Shown piece after piece: positions 37,112 to 46,626 of a stretch of DNA of 64,000 nt. The stretch's first letter is position 1. Each line of letters starts with the position of its first letter. Origin of the DNA: Sporosarcina sp. FSL K6-1522 (GTDB lineage Bacteria > Bacillota > Bacilli > Bacillales_A > Planococcaceae). The stretch covers positions 372,001 through 436,000 of the forward strand of contig NZ_CP152019.1 of NCBI RefSeq assembly GCF_038622445.1, in the 5' to 3' direction. Both the position numbers and the translations under genes were made by a program. The notes under the pieces are model-generated. The model was not told where the DNA came from. It saw only the letters and a list, made by a program, of their open reading frames with translations, and searched no databases.

Positions 37112-37282
37112 CAAAAGCGCAGGGCGCCTGCTTAGATGCGACAGGCATAAGGCGAGCTGACAGCGTGGCGGTCTTTGCCACAGAGTCAGCTTGACTTATG
37201 ACCCGAGCATCTGGCGCCCGGAGCCTAGACGAGAAATCTCTATATGCTAACTTATCCACAGTACGAGATTTTATAATTTCCT
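37112..37282. repeat. Palindromic dispersed repeat between binding-protein and permease genes (full copy)
   Basis: About 170 bases with outer arms GGGCGCC/GGCGCCC, inner AGCTGAC/GTCAGCT and central GTGGC/GCCAC pairs, so a long cruciform is possible. It starts CAAAAGCGCAGGGCGCCTGC and ends with TCCACAGTACGAGA followed by an A/T-rich tail. The first and last parts recur at 53708-53790 with the middle missing. Non-coding. Confidence 0.65.
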
Positions 37283-37296
37283 AAGCTAAAATAAAT

Positions 37297-37347
37297 CTGC
37301 CGTATCTCTTAAAAGTACATACATGCTAATAAGAGATACGTACGGCA
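37297..37347 (-). terminator. Hairpin after the peptide-binding protein gene
   Basis: TGCCGTATCTCTTA pairs with TAAGAGATACG-TA-CGGCA (two-base bulge), starting 18 bases after the binding-protein stop, with a T-rich ATTTATTTT tail on the minus strand. It probably lowers permease expression relative to the binding protein. Confidence 0.7.
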
Positions 37348-37364
37348 AATTTGATACCACTAAT

Positions 37365-39029
37365 TTATTCTTCTATCGTGACCCATTGATAAGAATACGT
37401 ATTCTTCGCATGTGCGACAAAACCTTTTACATGAGGTTTAACAAGACGAGAAGAACCTGCTTGGTACATTGGCGAAATAGCTGCCTGCTGCCCAATTAGA
37501 ATATCCTCAGCTTCCTGTAGTTCTACAGTACGTTGATCATTATCCGAGAAGTCTACCATTGCTTTCTTGACAAATTGATCAAATTGATCATTTTTGAAAT
37601 CCTGCCAGTTGTAAGGCCCATCTGATAAGAATACGGACAAGAATTCAACTGGATCCGCAATGTCATTTCTCCAACCAGAGTGCGACAAATCATAATCCTG
37701 TACATCTTCCAATGCTAGTTTTTGCTTGTTTGGTTGCTGATTAATCGTTATTTTCAAGCCAGGAAGATTTTTTTCCAATTGGTTTTTCATGTACTCTGCA
37801 ACAGATTTTCTTTGTCCATCGTCATAACTTAATAGTTCCAATGACATTTCACTTATTCCAAGTTCTCCAAGACCTTTTTCCCAAAGTTCTTGCGCTTCTT
37901 CAACTGTTCCTTTGTTTAAATCCCCGAAGCTGTCCCTAAAGTCCCCACCATTCGTTGTCTCTACGAAGCCTGGAAATACGAGCCAATAAGCAGCTTTTGA
38001 ACCGTTCTTCAAAATGGATTCAGCAGATTGCTCCTTATCCCACCCCATGTCAATTGCTTTGCGGATATTGACATTTGCCAAGTGCGGATTTTTCTGATTC
38101 ATACGTAAAAAGTACACTTCTGATTTAAGTGATGTTGTATATTCCGCGTGGTCTTTATAAACATCTACAAATTCCGATGATAAAGTCGCAACATCAATTG
38201 TGTCAGTCTCATACAGATTCACTTCAGTCGCAGTATCTTTTGCAACTTTAAAATTAACTTCATCAAGTTTTACAGTATCTGCATTCCAGTATTTCGCATT
38301 CTTTTTCAATACCCACTTCTGATCATGCTCCCATGAATCCAAAACAAACGGTCCATTTGTAATCAAATTTTCAGGCTCAAGTGCGTATTGCTCTCCTTGC
38401 TCTGCTACAAACTTTTCATTTTGAGGATAGAAAACTGGATGAGCAAGAAGTTCAGTGAAGTAAGGCACCGTGTTGTCCAATTGCACTTCTAATGTAGATG
38501 CATCAACTGCTTTGACACCAAGCTCATCTACTTTTCCATAAAGTTCACTGTCAGGATCTTGTATTGGTGCAGCATTTTTTACTGGTCCCATTAAATATGC
38601 GTGGGGTGAAAAGGTTTCCGGATGCATGTTTCTTTTCCAAGCGTAAACGAAGTCATCAGCAGTTACGGGTTCATCGTTACTCCAAACTGCCTCCTTCAAA
38701 TGGAATGTATAGGTGCTTCCATCTTCGCTTACATCGTATGTGTCGACGATACCTTCTACAATATTGTCATCTGCATCTAGTTTGAAAAGGCCTTCATAAA
38801 GATTTTGCAATATCGTTTCGGATAATCCATCCATCTGCCCATTTGTTTTAAGCGTTGGGATTTCTCCAGCCGCCGCTAAGTGAAGTACACTCGCTTTTGC
38901 CGTCTCTTCACTCTTTCCTTCCCCCTTACTCTCTTCCTCGTCAGCTGGCTTTTCTCCACCGTAACATCCAGCCAATGCAACCAAGCTTGCTAAAATTAGT
39001 GTAAAGAGCCACGTAATTTTCTTCTTCAT
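37365..39029 (-). CDS. Peptide-binding lipoprotein (OppA/DppE family, SBP_bac_5)
   Basis: 554 aa. Signal segment with lipobox ALAGC (Cys about 22), an acidic Lys/Glu-rich linker, then the SBP_bac_5 domain starting VLHLAAAGEIPTLK. Typical motifs are YEGLFKLDADDNIVEG, AVWSNDEPVTADDFVYAWKR and DIADPVEFLSVFLS. Size and motifs are OppA-like. It is the first gene of the transporter operon, with a 464-base upstream region separating it from the divergent M24 gene at 39495. Confidence 0.92.
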   Translation of the reverse strand: MKKKITWLFTLILASLVALAGCYGGEKPADEEESKGEGKSEETAKASVLHLAAAGEIPTLKTNGQMDGLSETILQNLYEGLFKLDADDNIVEGIVDTYDVSEDGSTYTFHLKEAVWSNDEPVTADDFVYAWKRNMHPETFSPHAYLMGPVKNAAPIQDPDSELYGKVDELGVKAVDASTLEVQLDNTVPYFTELLAHPVFYPQNEKFVAEQGEQYALEPENLITNGPFVLDSWEHDQKWVLKKNAKYWNADTVKLDEVNFKVAKDTATEVNLYETDTIDVATLSSEFVDVYKDHAEYTTSLKSEVYFLRMNQKNPHLANVNIRKAIDMGWDKEQSAESILKNGSKAAYWLVFPGFVETTNGGDFRDSFGDLNKGTVEEAQELWEKGLGELGISEMSLELLSYDDGQRKSVAEYMKNQLEKNLPGLKITINQQPNKQKLALEDVQDYDLSHSGWRNDIADPVEFLSVFLSDGPYNWQDFKNDQFDQFVKKAMVDFSDNDQRTVELQEAEDILIGQQAAISPMYQAGSSRLVKPHVKGFVAHAKNTYSYQWVTIEE

Positions 39030-39395
39030 CGTTTGTCGCCTCCTAAGTTAGGTTAGTTTACAAATGGAATTCCTTAAATTTCACCCAATGTATCCACTTG
39101 CATTCATGACGGGTAATTATAAAAACGACTGTCTAATTTTTGTGAATAGAGTGTAAAATATTTTAGAAGAGACTAAAAATTTATACAACTGTTCACACCT
39201 TGAAAGTAGTTAAACCTATTCGTTTATGTACAACTCTGTCTTGTACACTTTATTTGCAAACAGACTAAAAGCAGTTTTCTCACTCCACCCCCATATTACT
39301 GATTTTTCTGTCATTTAAACCTGTGAATATACACCTCAAACTTTCCGTAAGCAAAGCCTGTGAGTCCCCCCTTTATTATTCGGTAGATAACTATA
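39030..39395. other. Intergenic control region between divergent peptide-binding protein and M24 genes
   Basis: A/T-rich, no open frame I would defend. It must hold the promoter of the binding-protein operon (minus) and part of the M24 promoter (plus). A plus-strand TATAAT at 39392-39397 touches the inverted repeat described next; its -35 is poor. Confidence 0.45.
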
Positions 39396-39458
39396 ATGCA
39401 AGAATTATGCCACAATGTCTCTTCCACTTCTTCTATTTATATGGCATAATTCTTGCAT
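39396..39458. promoter_or_regulatory. Perfect 17-bp inverted repeat upstream of the third M24 gene
   Basis: ATGCAAGAATTATGCCA (39396-39412) and its exact reverse complement (39442-39458) are separated by 29 bases. The left arm overlaps a TATAAT. No T-run follows, so it is not a terminator. It looks like two inverted copies of one operator around the transcription start, 37 bases before the TTG start codon. Confidence 0.6.
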
Positions 39459-39494
39459 CATTATTTATTATAAAACCTTAAGGAGGAATCTCTT

Positions 39495-40598
39495 TTGACA
39501 ACTATCTACGAAACAAGACGAGCACTATTAAAAAAACATCTTATCGACAACAATATCGATGCAGTCATGATTACTGCGCCGGCAAATGTTTACTACTATA
39601 CGGGCTTCAATTCGGAACCTCATGAACGATTTATGTCTATTATTATTGACACGCGTGCAGATGAGAACTATTTGTTCGTGCCTGCTTTAGATAAAGATGC
39701 AGCTATGCAAGAGTCTGATATTACGAAGGTTATTCCAATTTCAGACGAACAAGTACCTTTTGACATTGTTCAGCAAACAGTTGGTGACATTGCTAAGACT
39801 GTAGGCATTGAGGCAAAGGCACTTAGTTACGACCGCTATACGAGCTTGCTAACAGTTTATCCGCATGTCCAAGTTATCGATGTTCAACCGTTCATCAATA
39901 CACAAAGAATGCGTAAATCCCAAGAAGAAATCGGACAGCTTAAGAAAGCGATTGAGATTATTGAACAAGTACTAGCAGAAGGGGTTAAAAAAGTACGTGT
40001 GGGTATGTCTGAATCAGAATTGACGGCAGAACTGGAGTTTTTGATGCGCAAATTTGGTGCAGACGGTCCTTCTTTCTCAACTATCGTGCTGACAGGCGAA
40101 AAAGCGGCTTTGCCACATGGTTCTCCTGGCGAACGTAAAATCCAAAAAGGCGATTACCTGTTGATTGATTTCGGGGTTATCAAAGATGGTTATTGTTCCG
40201 ATATTACACGAACATTCATTATCGGCGAAGCTTCCGACAAACAAAAAGAGATTTACGACATCGTTTTACAATCAAATGAAGCAGGCATTAACGCAGTACA
40301 AGCAGGGGTTCCTTTAAAAACATTCGACATTGCTGCAAGAAACGTCATCATTGATCAAGGATATGGCGACTATTTCAATAACCGTGTCGGGCACGGCTTA
40401 GGCATTGAAGTACATGAAGAGCCTTCAATCCATCAAAATAATGAGCAGCTGGCTGAAAAAGGACTGGTCTTTACGATTGAACCGGGTATTTATATTCCGG
40501 AGCATGGCGGGGTGCGAATTGAAGACACTGTTTACATCAATGAAAAAGGGGAAACTGTCGTATTGAGCTCATTCCCAAAACAACTGCAGATTCTTTAA
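39495..40598 (+). CDS. M24-family metallopeptidase, Xaa-Pro aminopeptidase-like (third)
   Basis: 367 aa. Creatinase-like N-domain then pita-bread domain, with all metal ligands: Asp in LIDFGVIKDG, Asp in SDITRT, His in VGHGLGIEVH, Glu in TIEPGIYIP and Glu in GGVRIEDT. TTG is the start codon, with AAGGAGGAAT six bases upstream and no better ATG. It is monocistronic on the plus strand, unlike the other three M24 genes, with an inverted repeat at its promoter and its own terminator. It probably cleaves proline-containing peptides. Confidence 0.9.
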   Translation: MTTIYETRRALLKKHLIDNNIDAVMITAPANVYYYTGFNSEPHERFMSIIIDTRADENYLFVPALDKDAAMQESDITKVIPISDEQVPFDIVQQTVGDIAKTVGIEAKALSYDRYTSLLTVYPHVQVIDVQPFINTQRMRKSQEEIGQLKKAIEIIEQVLAEGVKKVRVGMSESELTAELEFLMRKFGADGPSFSTIVLTGEKAALPHGSPGERKIQKGDYLLIDFGVIKDGYCSDITRTFIIGEASDKQKEIYDIVLQSNEAGINAVQAGVPLKTFDIAARNVIIDQGYGDYFNNRVGHGLGIEVHEEPSIHQNNEQLAEKGLVFTIEPGIYIPEHGGVRIEDTVYINEKGETVVLSSFPKQLQIL

Positions 40599-40659
40599 CT
40601 TATACATGAGAAGGTGCTACCCAATAAGTTGAATCTTGACTAATAGCAATCAAATCCCC

Positions 40660-40689
40660 CCGAGAATGTTGACCTGACAGCATTCTCGG
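40660..40689 (+). terminator. Terminator of the plus-strand M24 gene
   Basis: CCGAGAATG (40660-40668) pairs with CATTCTCGG (40681-40689), with flanking C-run and G-run extending it imperfectly; followed by TTTTC. Confidence 0.78.
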
Positions 40690-40767
40690 AGGGTTTTCAT
40701 ATTCTCTACTAAATTAGCAACTTCAAGACAACGACCTATCACCATAGCAACTTTTACAATTTAAAAT

Positions 40768-40812
40768 AAAAGGTATCTTTCCTTCAAGTAATTCGAAGAA
40801 AAAATACCTTTT
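40768..40812 (-). terminator. Terminator of the second peptide-transport operon
   Basis: AAAAGGTAT and ATACCTTTT arms (40768-40776, 40804-40812) with an inner CTTC/GAAG pair, 12 bases after the ATPase stop; minus-strand tail is T/A-rich. Confidence 0.7.
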
Positions 40813-40824
40813 TGTCCTTTTAAG

Positions 40825-41883
40825 TTATCCGTAGACCTCTTCTTTCTTTGCAACAACTCGATTTTCAATATGGGGATTATCCTCATCCGACATCTCTTTT
40901 TCATTATATAAATGACATGCTACAAATTGTTCAGATTTCGCTTCTTTCAACATAGGTGCAACACTTTTACATTGCTCCATGACCAATGGGCATCTCGTAT
41001 GAAACGAACAACCACTTGGCGGTTTTGCCGGGTTTGGTACATCCCCCTTCAAAATAATCCTTTCTTTTTGAATTTCGGGATTAACTTCGGGGGCAGCAGA
41101 GATCAACGCTTGTGTATATGGATGTAATGAACCTTCGAATAGCTTCTTAGTACTAGATATCTCTACTACTTTTCCGAGATACATAACCATTACTCGATCG
41201 GAAATATGTTGAACTACCGACAAATCATGCGTAATAAAAAGATATGTCAAATTAAATTCATCCTGTAAATCTTTCAACAAATTTATGACTTGCGCTTGCA
41301 CAGATATATCTAGGGCAGATACAGGTTCATCTGCAACAATTATTTTTGGGTTTAATATTAATGCACGTGCTATTCCGATTCTTTGTCGCTGTCCGCCACT
41401 AAATTCATGCGGATATCTTTCAGCATATGTTGGATTTAATCCTACAGCATTAAGTATAGAGTCGATTTTCTCTTTTCTTTCTTTTTTACTGCCAATCCCA
41501 TGAACTTTTAACGGTTCCAAAAGAGTCCTTTCTATGGACCATTTAGGATTCAGACTTGCATAAGGATCCTGAAAGACCATTTGAATGTCTCTTCTCATCT
41601 TCTTCATTTCTTGCTTATTCAACGACTCCATTCGTTTTCCGTCAATCTCCACAGAGCCGTCTGTTATTTGAAATAGTTGGATTATCGCCCTAGCCATCGT
41701 AGACTTCCCGCATCCACTCTCACCAACTATCCCTAGCGTCTCTCCCCTTAAAACCTCAAAACTGACATCATCAACAGCTTTTACTGCATATTCTTTACTA
41801 GATTTAACGCCTTTTTTAATGGGGAAATATTTTTTTAAGTTCGTTACCTTTAATACCACATCTTCTGTCTTCCCCTTAGCCAT
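40825..41883 (-). CDS. Peptide ABC transporter ATP-binding protein (OppF/DppF family)
   Basis: About 352 aa. Walker [11 protein letters not shown], signature [10 protein letters not shown], Walker B IIVADEPVSALD, H-loop FITHDLSVV, and the oligopeptide-type C-terminal region with a CSFHTRCPLVMEQC cysteine pattern, which in this family can hold an iron-sulfur cluster. It ends the cluster and partners the OppD-like gene, which it overlaps by 8 bases. ATG 41883 follows AGGGGG by 9 bases; ATG 41907 has no RBS. Confidence 0.92.
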   Translation of the reverse strand: MAKGKTEDVVLKVTNLKKYFPIKKGVKSSKEYAVKAVDDVSFEVLRGETLGIVGESGCGKSTMARAIIQLFQITDGSVEIDGKRMESLNKQEMKKMRRDIQMVFQDPYASLNPKWSIERTLLEPLKVHGIGSKKERKEKIDSILNAVGLNPTYAERYPHEFSGGQRQRIGIARALILNPKIIVADEPVSALDISVQAQVINLLKDLQDEFNLTYLFITHDLSVVQHISDRVMVMYLGKVVEISSTKKLFEGSLHPYTQALISAAPEVNPEIQKERIILKGDVPNPAKPPSGCSFHTRCPLVMEQCKSVAPMLKEAKSEQFVACHLYNEKEMSDEDNPHIENRVVAKKEEVYG

Positions 41884-42865
41884 TGTGAACAACCCCCTCT
41901 CTTTCATAGCTCCAACAAGCTACCTCACTTTGATTTTCTGTAGTAAAGAGTGGTGGTTGTTCGTTGCGACATTTGTCAAATGCGGAAGCACATCTATCCG
42001 CAAACCGACAACCTCCTCCCCACATTTTAGGGGGAGGCACTTGTCCTGGGATATATGGCAATCTCGACTGCGGTTGTGCATTTTTAGGTAGTGAAGCAAG
42101 TAGACCTTTTGTATATGGATGTTCAGGGTTAGATAAAACACTTCTAACCTCTCCACGTTCCACAATTTTACCCGCATACATCACTACAACTCTTTCACAA
42201 ACTTCCGATACAACACCTAAATCATGGGTGATTAAAATCATGGCCATATTGTTTTTTATTTGTAGATTTTTAAGCAAATCCAATATTTGAGCTTGAATCG
42301 TAACATCTAGTGCGGTTGTAGGTTCGTCAGCTATTATTAATTTAGGTTGACAGGCAATCGCCATTGCAATCATAACTCTCTGCCTCATACCGCCAGATAA
42401 TTGATGTGGATAACTGTCAGCTATTTCCTCAGCCCTAGCAATCCCCACTTGTTCAAGCAAATTAATAATAATGGTATATCTTTGGGCTTTATCCATTTTC
42501 TTGTGAATTTTCAACGATTCCTCAATTTGGTTACCTATTTTATAAACCGGATTAAGAGACGTCATTGGCTCTTGAAAAATCATTGACATACTATTTCCTC
42601 TGATTTCCCTGAAGCCCTTCTTACTCATGTTCCCTAAATCCATTCCGTCATATAAAATCGATGTAGCTTTTACTTCTCCTGGTGATTTAACTAACCCCAT
42701 GATAGATAATGAAGTTAAACTTTTTCCACAACCTGATTCGCCAACTATCCCTAATGTTTCACCTTCATACACTTCAAAGGAAATATTATCTACCGTTACA
42801 ATGGATTCTTTCTTGTTTCTAAAGCTAGTAGATAAATTTTTAACGTCTAAAATTTTTCGTTTCAA
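41876..42865 (-). CDS. Peptide ABC transporter ATP-binding protein (OppD/DppD family)
   Basis: About 329 aa. Walker [12 protein letters not shown], signature [21 protein letters not shown], and a C-terminal cysteine-containing RFADRCASAFDKC segment. It forms the ATPase pair with the OppF-like protein. TTG 42865 is preferred, with AAGGA 9 bases upstream; GTG 42874 overlaps it. It follows the aminotransferase gene by 27 bases, so the ATPases are split from their permeases by three enzyme genes. Confidence 0.91.
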   Translation of the reverse strand: MKRKILDVKNLSTSFRNKKESIVTVDNISFEVYEGETLGIVGESGCGKSLTSLSIMGLVKSPGEVKATSILYDGMDLGNMSKKGFREIRGNSMSMIFQEPMTSLNPVYKIGNQIEESLKIHKKMDKAQRYTIIINLLEQVGIARAEEIADSYPHQLSGGMRQRVMIAMAIACQPKLIIADEPTTALDVTIQAQILDLLKNLQIKNNMAMILITHDLGVVSEVCERVVVMYAGKIVERGEVRSVLSNPEHPYTKGLLASLPKNAQPQSRLPYIPGQVPPPKMWGGGCRFADRCASAFDKCRNEQPPLFTTENQSEVACWSYEREGVVHNG

Positions 42866-42891
42866 ATTTATCACTCCTTAAAATATAGACA

Positions 42892-44205
42892 TTATTTTTT
42901 CACTAATGTTAAAACGTCAAGGCTTTCATCCATTAATTTCACTAAATCATTAAGCTCCTTTTCACCATGTGCGAGAGAAATTGCATGGTGCAGCAAGAAG
43001 TTACCTGAACAAAATACATTCTTCTCACTTAAAGCAGCAGTAAACTTTTGATACGCTTCTTTATTTGTCACCGCAGCCTCCCTATAGTTTCTCGGGGCAC
43101 TTTCAGAGAAATACCAATGGAAATGTCCGCCCTTTCCTTCCATAATTGCCGAAATATTTTTGGACTTAGCACTTTCATTAAACTTTTGAATTAAGATTTC
43201 AGTTCGTGTATCAAGCGTTTGTAAGACGTTTTGAGATTCATATATTTCCATAAATGCTAATGATGCAGCTAATGAAACTTGATGGCCATTATACGTTCCT
43301 ACAAAAGAACATGAACCAGGCCCTGGAGCCGCCTTTCTCATTACCTCAGCCCTACCTGCAACAGCTGATAAAGGATAACCATTACTGATTGCTTTACCGA
43401 AAGTAGAAAGATCCGGAGTCACTCCATAACGAAGTTGCGCCCCACCTTTAGATTCTCTAAAGCCAGTCAATAATTCATCAAATACTAAGATGATATTGTA
43501 TTTCGTACAGAGCTCCCTTAGCGATTTTAGATACGCAATATCCGCTCGAACATACCCGATATCTATCATTGTTGGTTCAATGATCAAAGCGGCTATACGC
43601 TCATGATTCTCTGCTAGTAATTTCTCAGTTGCCTCAATATTATTAAATGGCAGCACAAGCGTACTATTCACAGTTACCTGTTTCAATCCAAGTGATCCTG
43701 GCAATGATTTTGGCTCGTGTGCTTCACCCGCCAAATCCAATGATGGCCATGTGCTGACATTGACCGCGTCATGCCACCCGTTGTAAGCACCTTCAATAAC
43801 CGCAATATCACTTTTTCCTGTGTAAGTTCTAGCAATCATCATCGCATGCATAATGGCTTCCGTTCCTGTATTTGCGAACTTGACTTGTTCAGCTGGGGTA
43901 ACAAGTTCTAAAAATTTCTTCGCTGTTTTCACACTCAATTCTGTTTCTACCCCAGTAATAATTCCAGTTTGTAAATAGCTACTCATCAATTCATTGAATT
44001 CAGTATTGTTATGCCCTAAAATGGCTGCGCCGTTCCCCATAATAATATCTAAGTACTTATTGTCATCAACGTCTGTCATATATGCACCATCCGCACTTTT
44101 AAAATAGATAGGATGCGGATCACGGAAGCGGCTATTCGAATGGACACCACCAGGTACGTAATCTTTAATGTCATTATATAAAGCAAGTGATTTATTATTT
44201 GGCAT
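42892..44205 (-). CDS. Class III aminotransferase, glutamate-1-semialdehyde aminomutase-like
   Basis: 437 aa, PLP-dependent. The N-terminus DYVPGGVHSNSRF and GNGAAILGHNN are typical of the GSA aminomutase (HemL) branch. The PLP Lys is in STFGKAISNGYPLSAVAG (about 264-267) and LVFDELLTGFR holds the cofactor-binding Asp. It has no tetrapyrrole neighbour; it sits in a transporter/peptidase cluster, so transamination of an amino-acid-derived semialdehyde or amine is more likely than haem synthesis. Substrate is not evident. RBS AAGGAG precedes the ATG. Confidence 0.85.
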   Translation of the reverse strand: MPNNKSLALYNDIKDYVPGGVHSNSRFRDPHPIYFKSADGAYMTDVDDNKYLDIIMGNGAAILGHNNTEFNELMSSYLQTGIITGVETELSVKTAKKFLELVTPAEQVKFANTGTEAIMHAMMIARTYTGKSDIAVIEGAYNGWHDAVNVSTWPSLDLAGEAHEPKSLPGSLGLKQVTVNSTLVLPFNNIEATEKLLAENHERIAALIIEPTMIDIGYVRADIAYLKSLRELCTKYNIILVFDELLTGFRESKGGAQLRYGVTPDLSTFGKAISNGYPLSAVAGRAEVMRKAAPGPGSCSFVGTYNGHQVSLAASLAFMEIYESQNVLQTLDTRTEILIQKFNESAKSKNISAIMEGKGGHFHWYFSESAPRNYREAAVTNKEAYQKFTAALSEKNVFCSGNFLLHHAISLAHGEKELNDLVKLMDESLDVLTLVKK

Positions 44206-44216
44206 CTAAATTCTCC

Positions 44217-45416
44217 TTATCTAAATTTCTTTAACTCATTAAGAGTCAACATATTTTTGTATAGGTAATCGAAAAATTCCGGTTTTTCATTCGCTGAAAG
44301 TCTCTTGTATACTTCGCGGACACCTTCATATCCTCTAAAATAAGAGTAGATGAAGGGCCCTCTCAGCGGATGACTCATGAATCGTAACCTCGATTCAATC
44401 CATTCTTCCTGCCCAAAGGCAAACTCCTTCAGAAATTGAGAAATTTCATCTGGTGATTTTTTCAGTTCGTTTAGCTGGTAGGAAGAATTTATCCCCGAAA
44501 TGGATTTGATTATCTGAATAATAGTTGAAATTTCATCGTTTATAGATTCATTCCAACCTATAAAGTCCAATCCATTATCTCCAATCCCTTCAAATATAGG
44601 GCTTGAAGCAGTATTCGTAATGACGAGGGCAGCGTCAGCAGGAATATTTCCTTTTTTGTATTCCATTTCCCTCATGTGTAGATGTGTTGTATGGCCTGGA
44701 AAAACTTCATGTGTTGCTAAATGTTTCAACGATTCATACGTATAGTCATAATCCCCATTAATAATCATCGTTTCGTTCACATAGTCGCAGTATGCGCTGA
44801 ATGGGATATTGTGAGCAATCTTCACTTTAACTTGAACATCTTCAATATCCGGAAACATTTTTTCCATGACCTGCTGTTTTGCTTGTATAAATAAATGATT
44901 CAATGTAGATTCTATTTCTTGTGCAGGAACTAATCGATCTTGTGTCCACTTATGATAATTTGAATGGACATCTCCTCGAAGACCAATACTTTGAAATTTC
45001 TCCTGCAGCATTGCATGCAATTGTTCGCATTCTCTGCGTGTAATTGGGTTCTCATCAACAAACAAAAAGCCTCTCACTTTGGTACGGAAGTCAAAATCGT
45101 CTTTTCGCGACCATCTAACCAAGCTTATTAAACTATCAATTTGTTTAAGCATGTAATAGCTTCGCAACTCACTTGTAATTGCCCGGTATCCCACTTTTAA
45201 ATCATTTAAATCAGCTATGATTGCTTCCCAGTCCGAATATTCTCTAGCCTTGATTTGTGTTAGGTTAACCGGAACTAGTCCCTCCGCATTTAACACAGCA
45301 TCTGTACCATCTGTGTAATTAGATTTAAAGTAATTGTCTAGACCTTGAACGATACTCGCGTATTCCTCGCTTAAACGGAAGTCCTTGTCCTCATACATTA
45401 TCAGAGGCTGTTTCAT
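44217..45416 (-). CDS. DUF885-like putative metallopeptidase
   Basis: 399 aa. The zinc-type motif ATHEVFPGHTTHLHMRE (about 250) matches the HExxPGH pattern of DUF885 proteins, which have a gluzincin-like fold. Typical DUF885 proteins are 550-600 aa, so this is a short form. No signal peptide, so it is cytoplasmic. It overlaps the upstream deacylase gene by 4 bases (ATGA), meaning co-translation. It probably hydrolyses an imported peptide or amide. Family identification rests mainly on the motif. Confidence 0.65.
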   Translation of the reverse strand: MKQPLIMYEDKDFRLSEEYASIVQGLDNYFKSNYTDGTDAVLNAEGLVPVNLTQIKAREYSDWEAIIADLNDLKVGYRAITSELRSYYMLKQIDSLISLVRWSRKDDFDFRTKVRGFLFVDENPITRRECEQLHAMLQEKFQSIGLRGDVHSNYHKWTQDRLVPAQEIESTLNHLFIQAKQQVMEKMFPDIEDVQVKVKIAHNIPFSAYCDYVNETMIINGDYDYTYESLKHLATHEVFPGHTTHLHMREMEYKKGNIPADAALVITNTASSPIFEGIGDNGLDFIGWNESINDEISTIIQIIKSISGINSSYQLNELKKSPDEISQFLKEFAFGQEEWIESRLRFMSHPLRGPFIYSYFRGYEGVREVYKRLSANEKPEFFDYLYKNMLTLNELKKFR

Positions 45417-46366
45417 TTATTCGGCTCTGCCGTATCTAGATTCCCTATCATAAATGAATAATCACCTGGGTTTATCGTAGCCAGTAACCCTCTCATTTGA
45501 ACAATAACATTCCGCTCGAATGGCGTTTCAATCGTTTCTACTAATTCAAATGTTTTCGGATTGTATATCTTAGCAAGCACTTGTTTTCCTACGATTTCTT
45601 TTCCTACGTAGTCAAAATCATATGCTGGAACTAATAATCCTCCATGTTCAGGTCGAATTAGTTTTATTTCAGTAAGAACCGTTTGATCCTCTTTTTTCAC
45701 TGGTGTTCCAGGTATCATCTTCAAATGTTTCATACTATTAATAATTCCTTGTACGCCTCTTTCAATGTCTTTTTCAAAGTTCGGACCGCCACCGACTTCT
45801 ACTGTTATACTTGGGATCCCTTTACTCATTGTGTAAGTAGCAGTCGTTCCTTCATATGGATTCGACGGACGATAAAGGAGTGGAAAATTGAATGCTCTTG
45901 AAAGTGACTCATCGTTTTGAATGTACACGTAGTCCACAATAGGAACTGCCCCGCCAGCATGCAAATCGATATAATACTCCACTTTGTCCAAAAAGTTCTT
46001 CGTAATACTATTAGCAAGCACTTCACTGATCCATCCCTTTTCTGTACCTGGGAAAAGTCTGTTTAAATTATTCATGTCCATAGGAGTATTACGCGATACA
46101 CTTTCAAATGCTAAAGGATTTGCTATCGGTAATAAAAGCACTGTTCCACTTAGATTGGATTCATCTATTTGATCGTAAACTCTTCTTATGATCTCCGTTC
46201 CTATAATTTCATCTCCATGAATGGCAGCTGAAATTCCCAATATCGGCCCTGGTTGTGCTCCAGTGATTGTGTGTATTGGTAATGTCAATTTTTCTCCGTT
46301 TGATAAATGTGTTACAAATACCTCTTCGTATTTTCTTTCTGTTTTTGTTTGCACTTCCATTTTCAT
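45413..46366 (-). CDS. Succinylglutamate desuccinylase/aspartoacylase-family deacylase
   Basis: 317 aa, M14-like zinc amidase. Zinc ligands are seen in SAAIHGDEIIGTE (H..E) and IDLHAGG (His), and the Glu in ITVEVGGG is in the place of the catalytic Glu. The family removes acyl groups from N-acylated amino acids, including DoeB, which deacetylates N-acetyl-diaminobutyrate. Its C-terminal domain (from about 215) is beta-rich. It lies between the transporter permease and the DUF885-like gene. An N-acyl amino acid or peptide amide is a likely substrate. Confidence 0.85.
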   Translation of the reverse strand: MKMEVQTKTERKYEEVFVTHLSNGEKLTLPIHTITGAQPGPILGISAAIHGDEIIGTEIIRRVYDQIDESNLSGTVLLLPIANPLAFESVSRNTPMDMNNLNRLFPGTEKGWISEVLANSITKNFLDKVEYYIDLHAGGAVPIVDYVYIQNDESLSRAFNFPLLYRPSNPYEGTTATYTMSKGIPSITVEVGGGPNFEKDIERGVQGIINSMKHLKMIPGTPVKKEDQTVLTEIKLIRPEHGGLLVPAYDFDYVGKEIVGKQVLAKIYNPKTFELVETIETPFERNVIVQMRGLLATINPGDYSFMIGNLDTAEPNK

Positions 46367-46483
46367 CTTCCTTCCCTTTTATCTTTTTTTGTTATGACTT
46401 TAAATTTCCCATTATTAAAAATAAGCTCACTTCTTTTGGAGGTTTCGAGAATCTGATTTACATATTCTCAGGAAAGATTCCAC

Positions 46484-46522
46484 TTATCCATCTCCCCTAA
46501 ATGGTCTATTCAAATCCCTCAT
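46484..46522 (-). CDS. Possible 12-codon leader peptide
   Basis: ATG 46522 follows a very good RBS (AGGAGGTG, 6 bases spacing) but the frame encodes only MRDLNRPFRGDG before TAA. It is 118 bases upstream of the deacylase gene, in the longest gap of the operon. A translated leader affecting downstream expression is possible; equally it may be a remnant or chance site. Confidence 0.25.
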   Translation of the reverse strand: MRDLNRPFRGDG

Positions 46523-46626
46523 AGCCAGCACCTCCTGTACTTACAGACTTTTTCTAGTACCCGTGAAAAGTTTAACAGACGGAATATTCAGTCATAAGGG
46601 AGTGAGAAACACTTAAGATTCATTTA

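Noticed and set aside
37074..37259. 61-aa open frame within the repeat element
   Set aside because: It coincides with the palindromic non-coding repeat, which explains the open frame.
42892..44205. HemL (haem biosynthesis)
   Set aside because: Only family similarity; the operon is a transporter/peptidase cluster with no tetrapyrrole genes.
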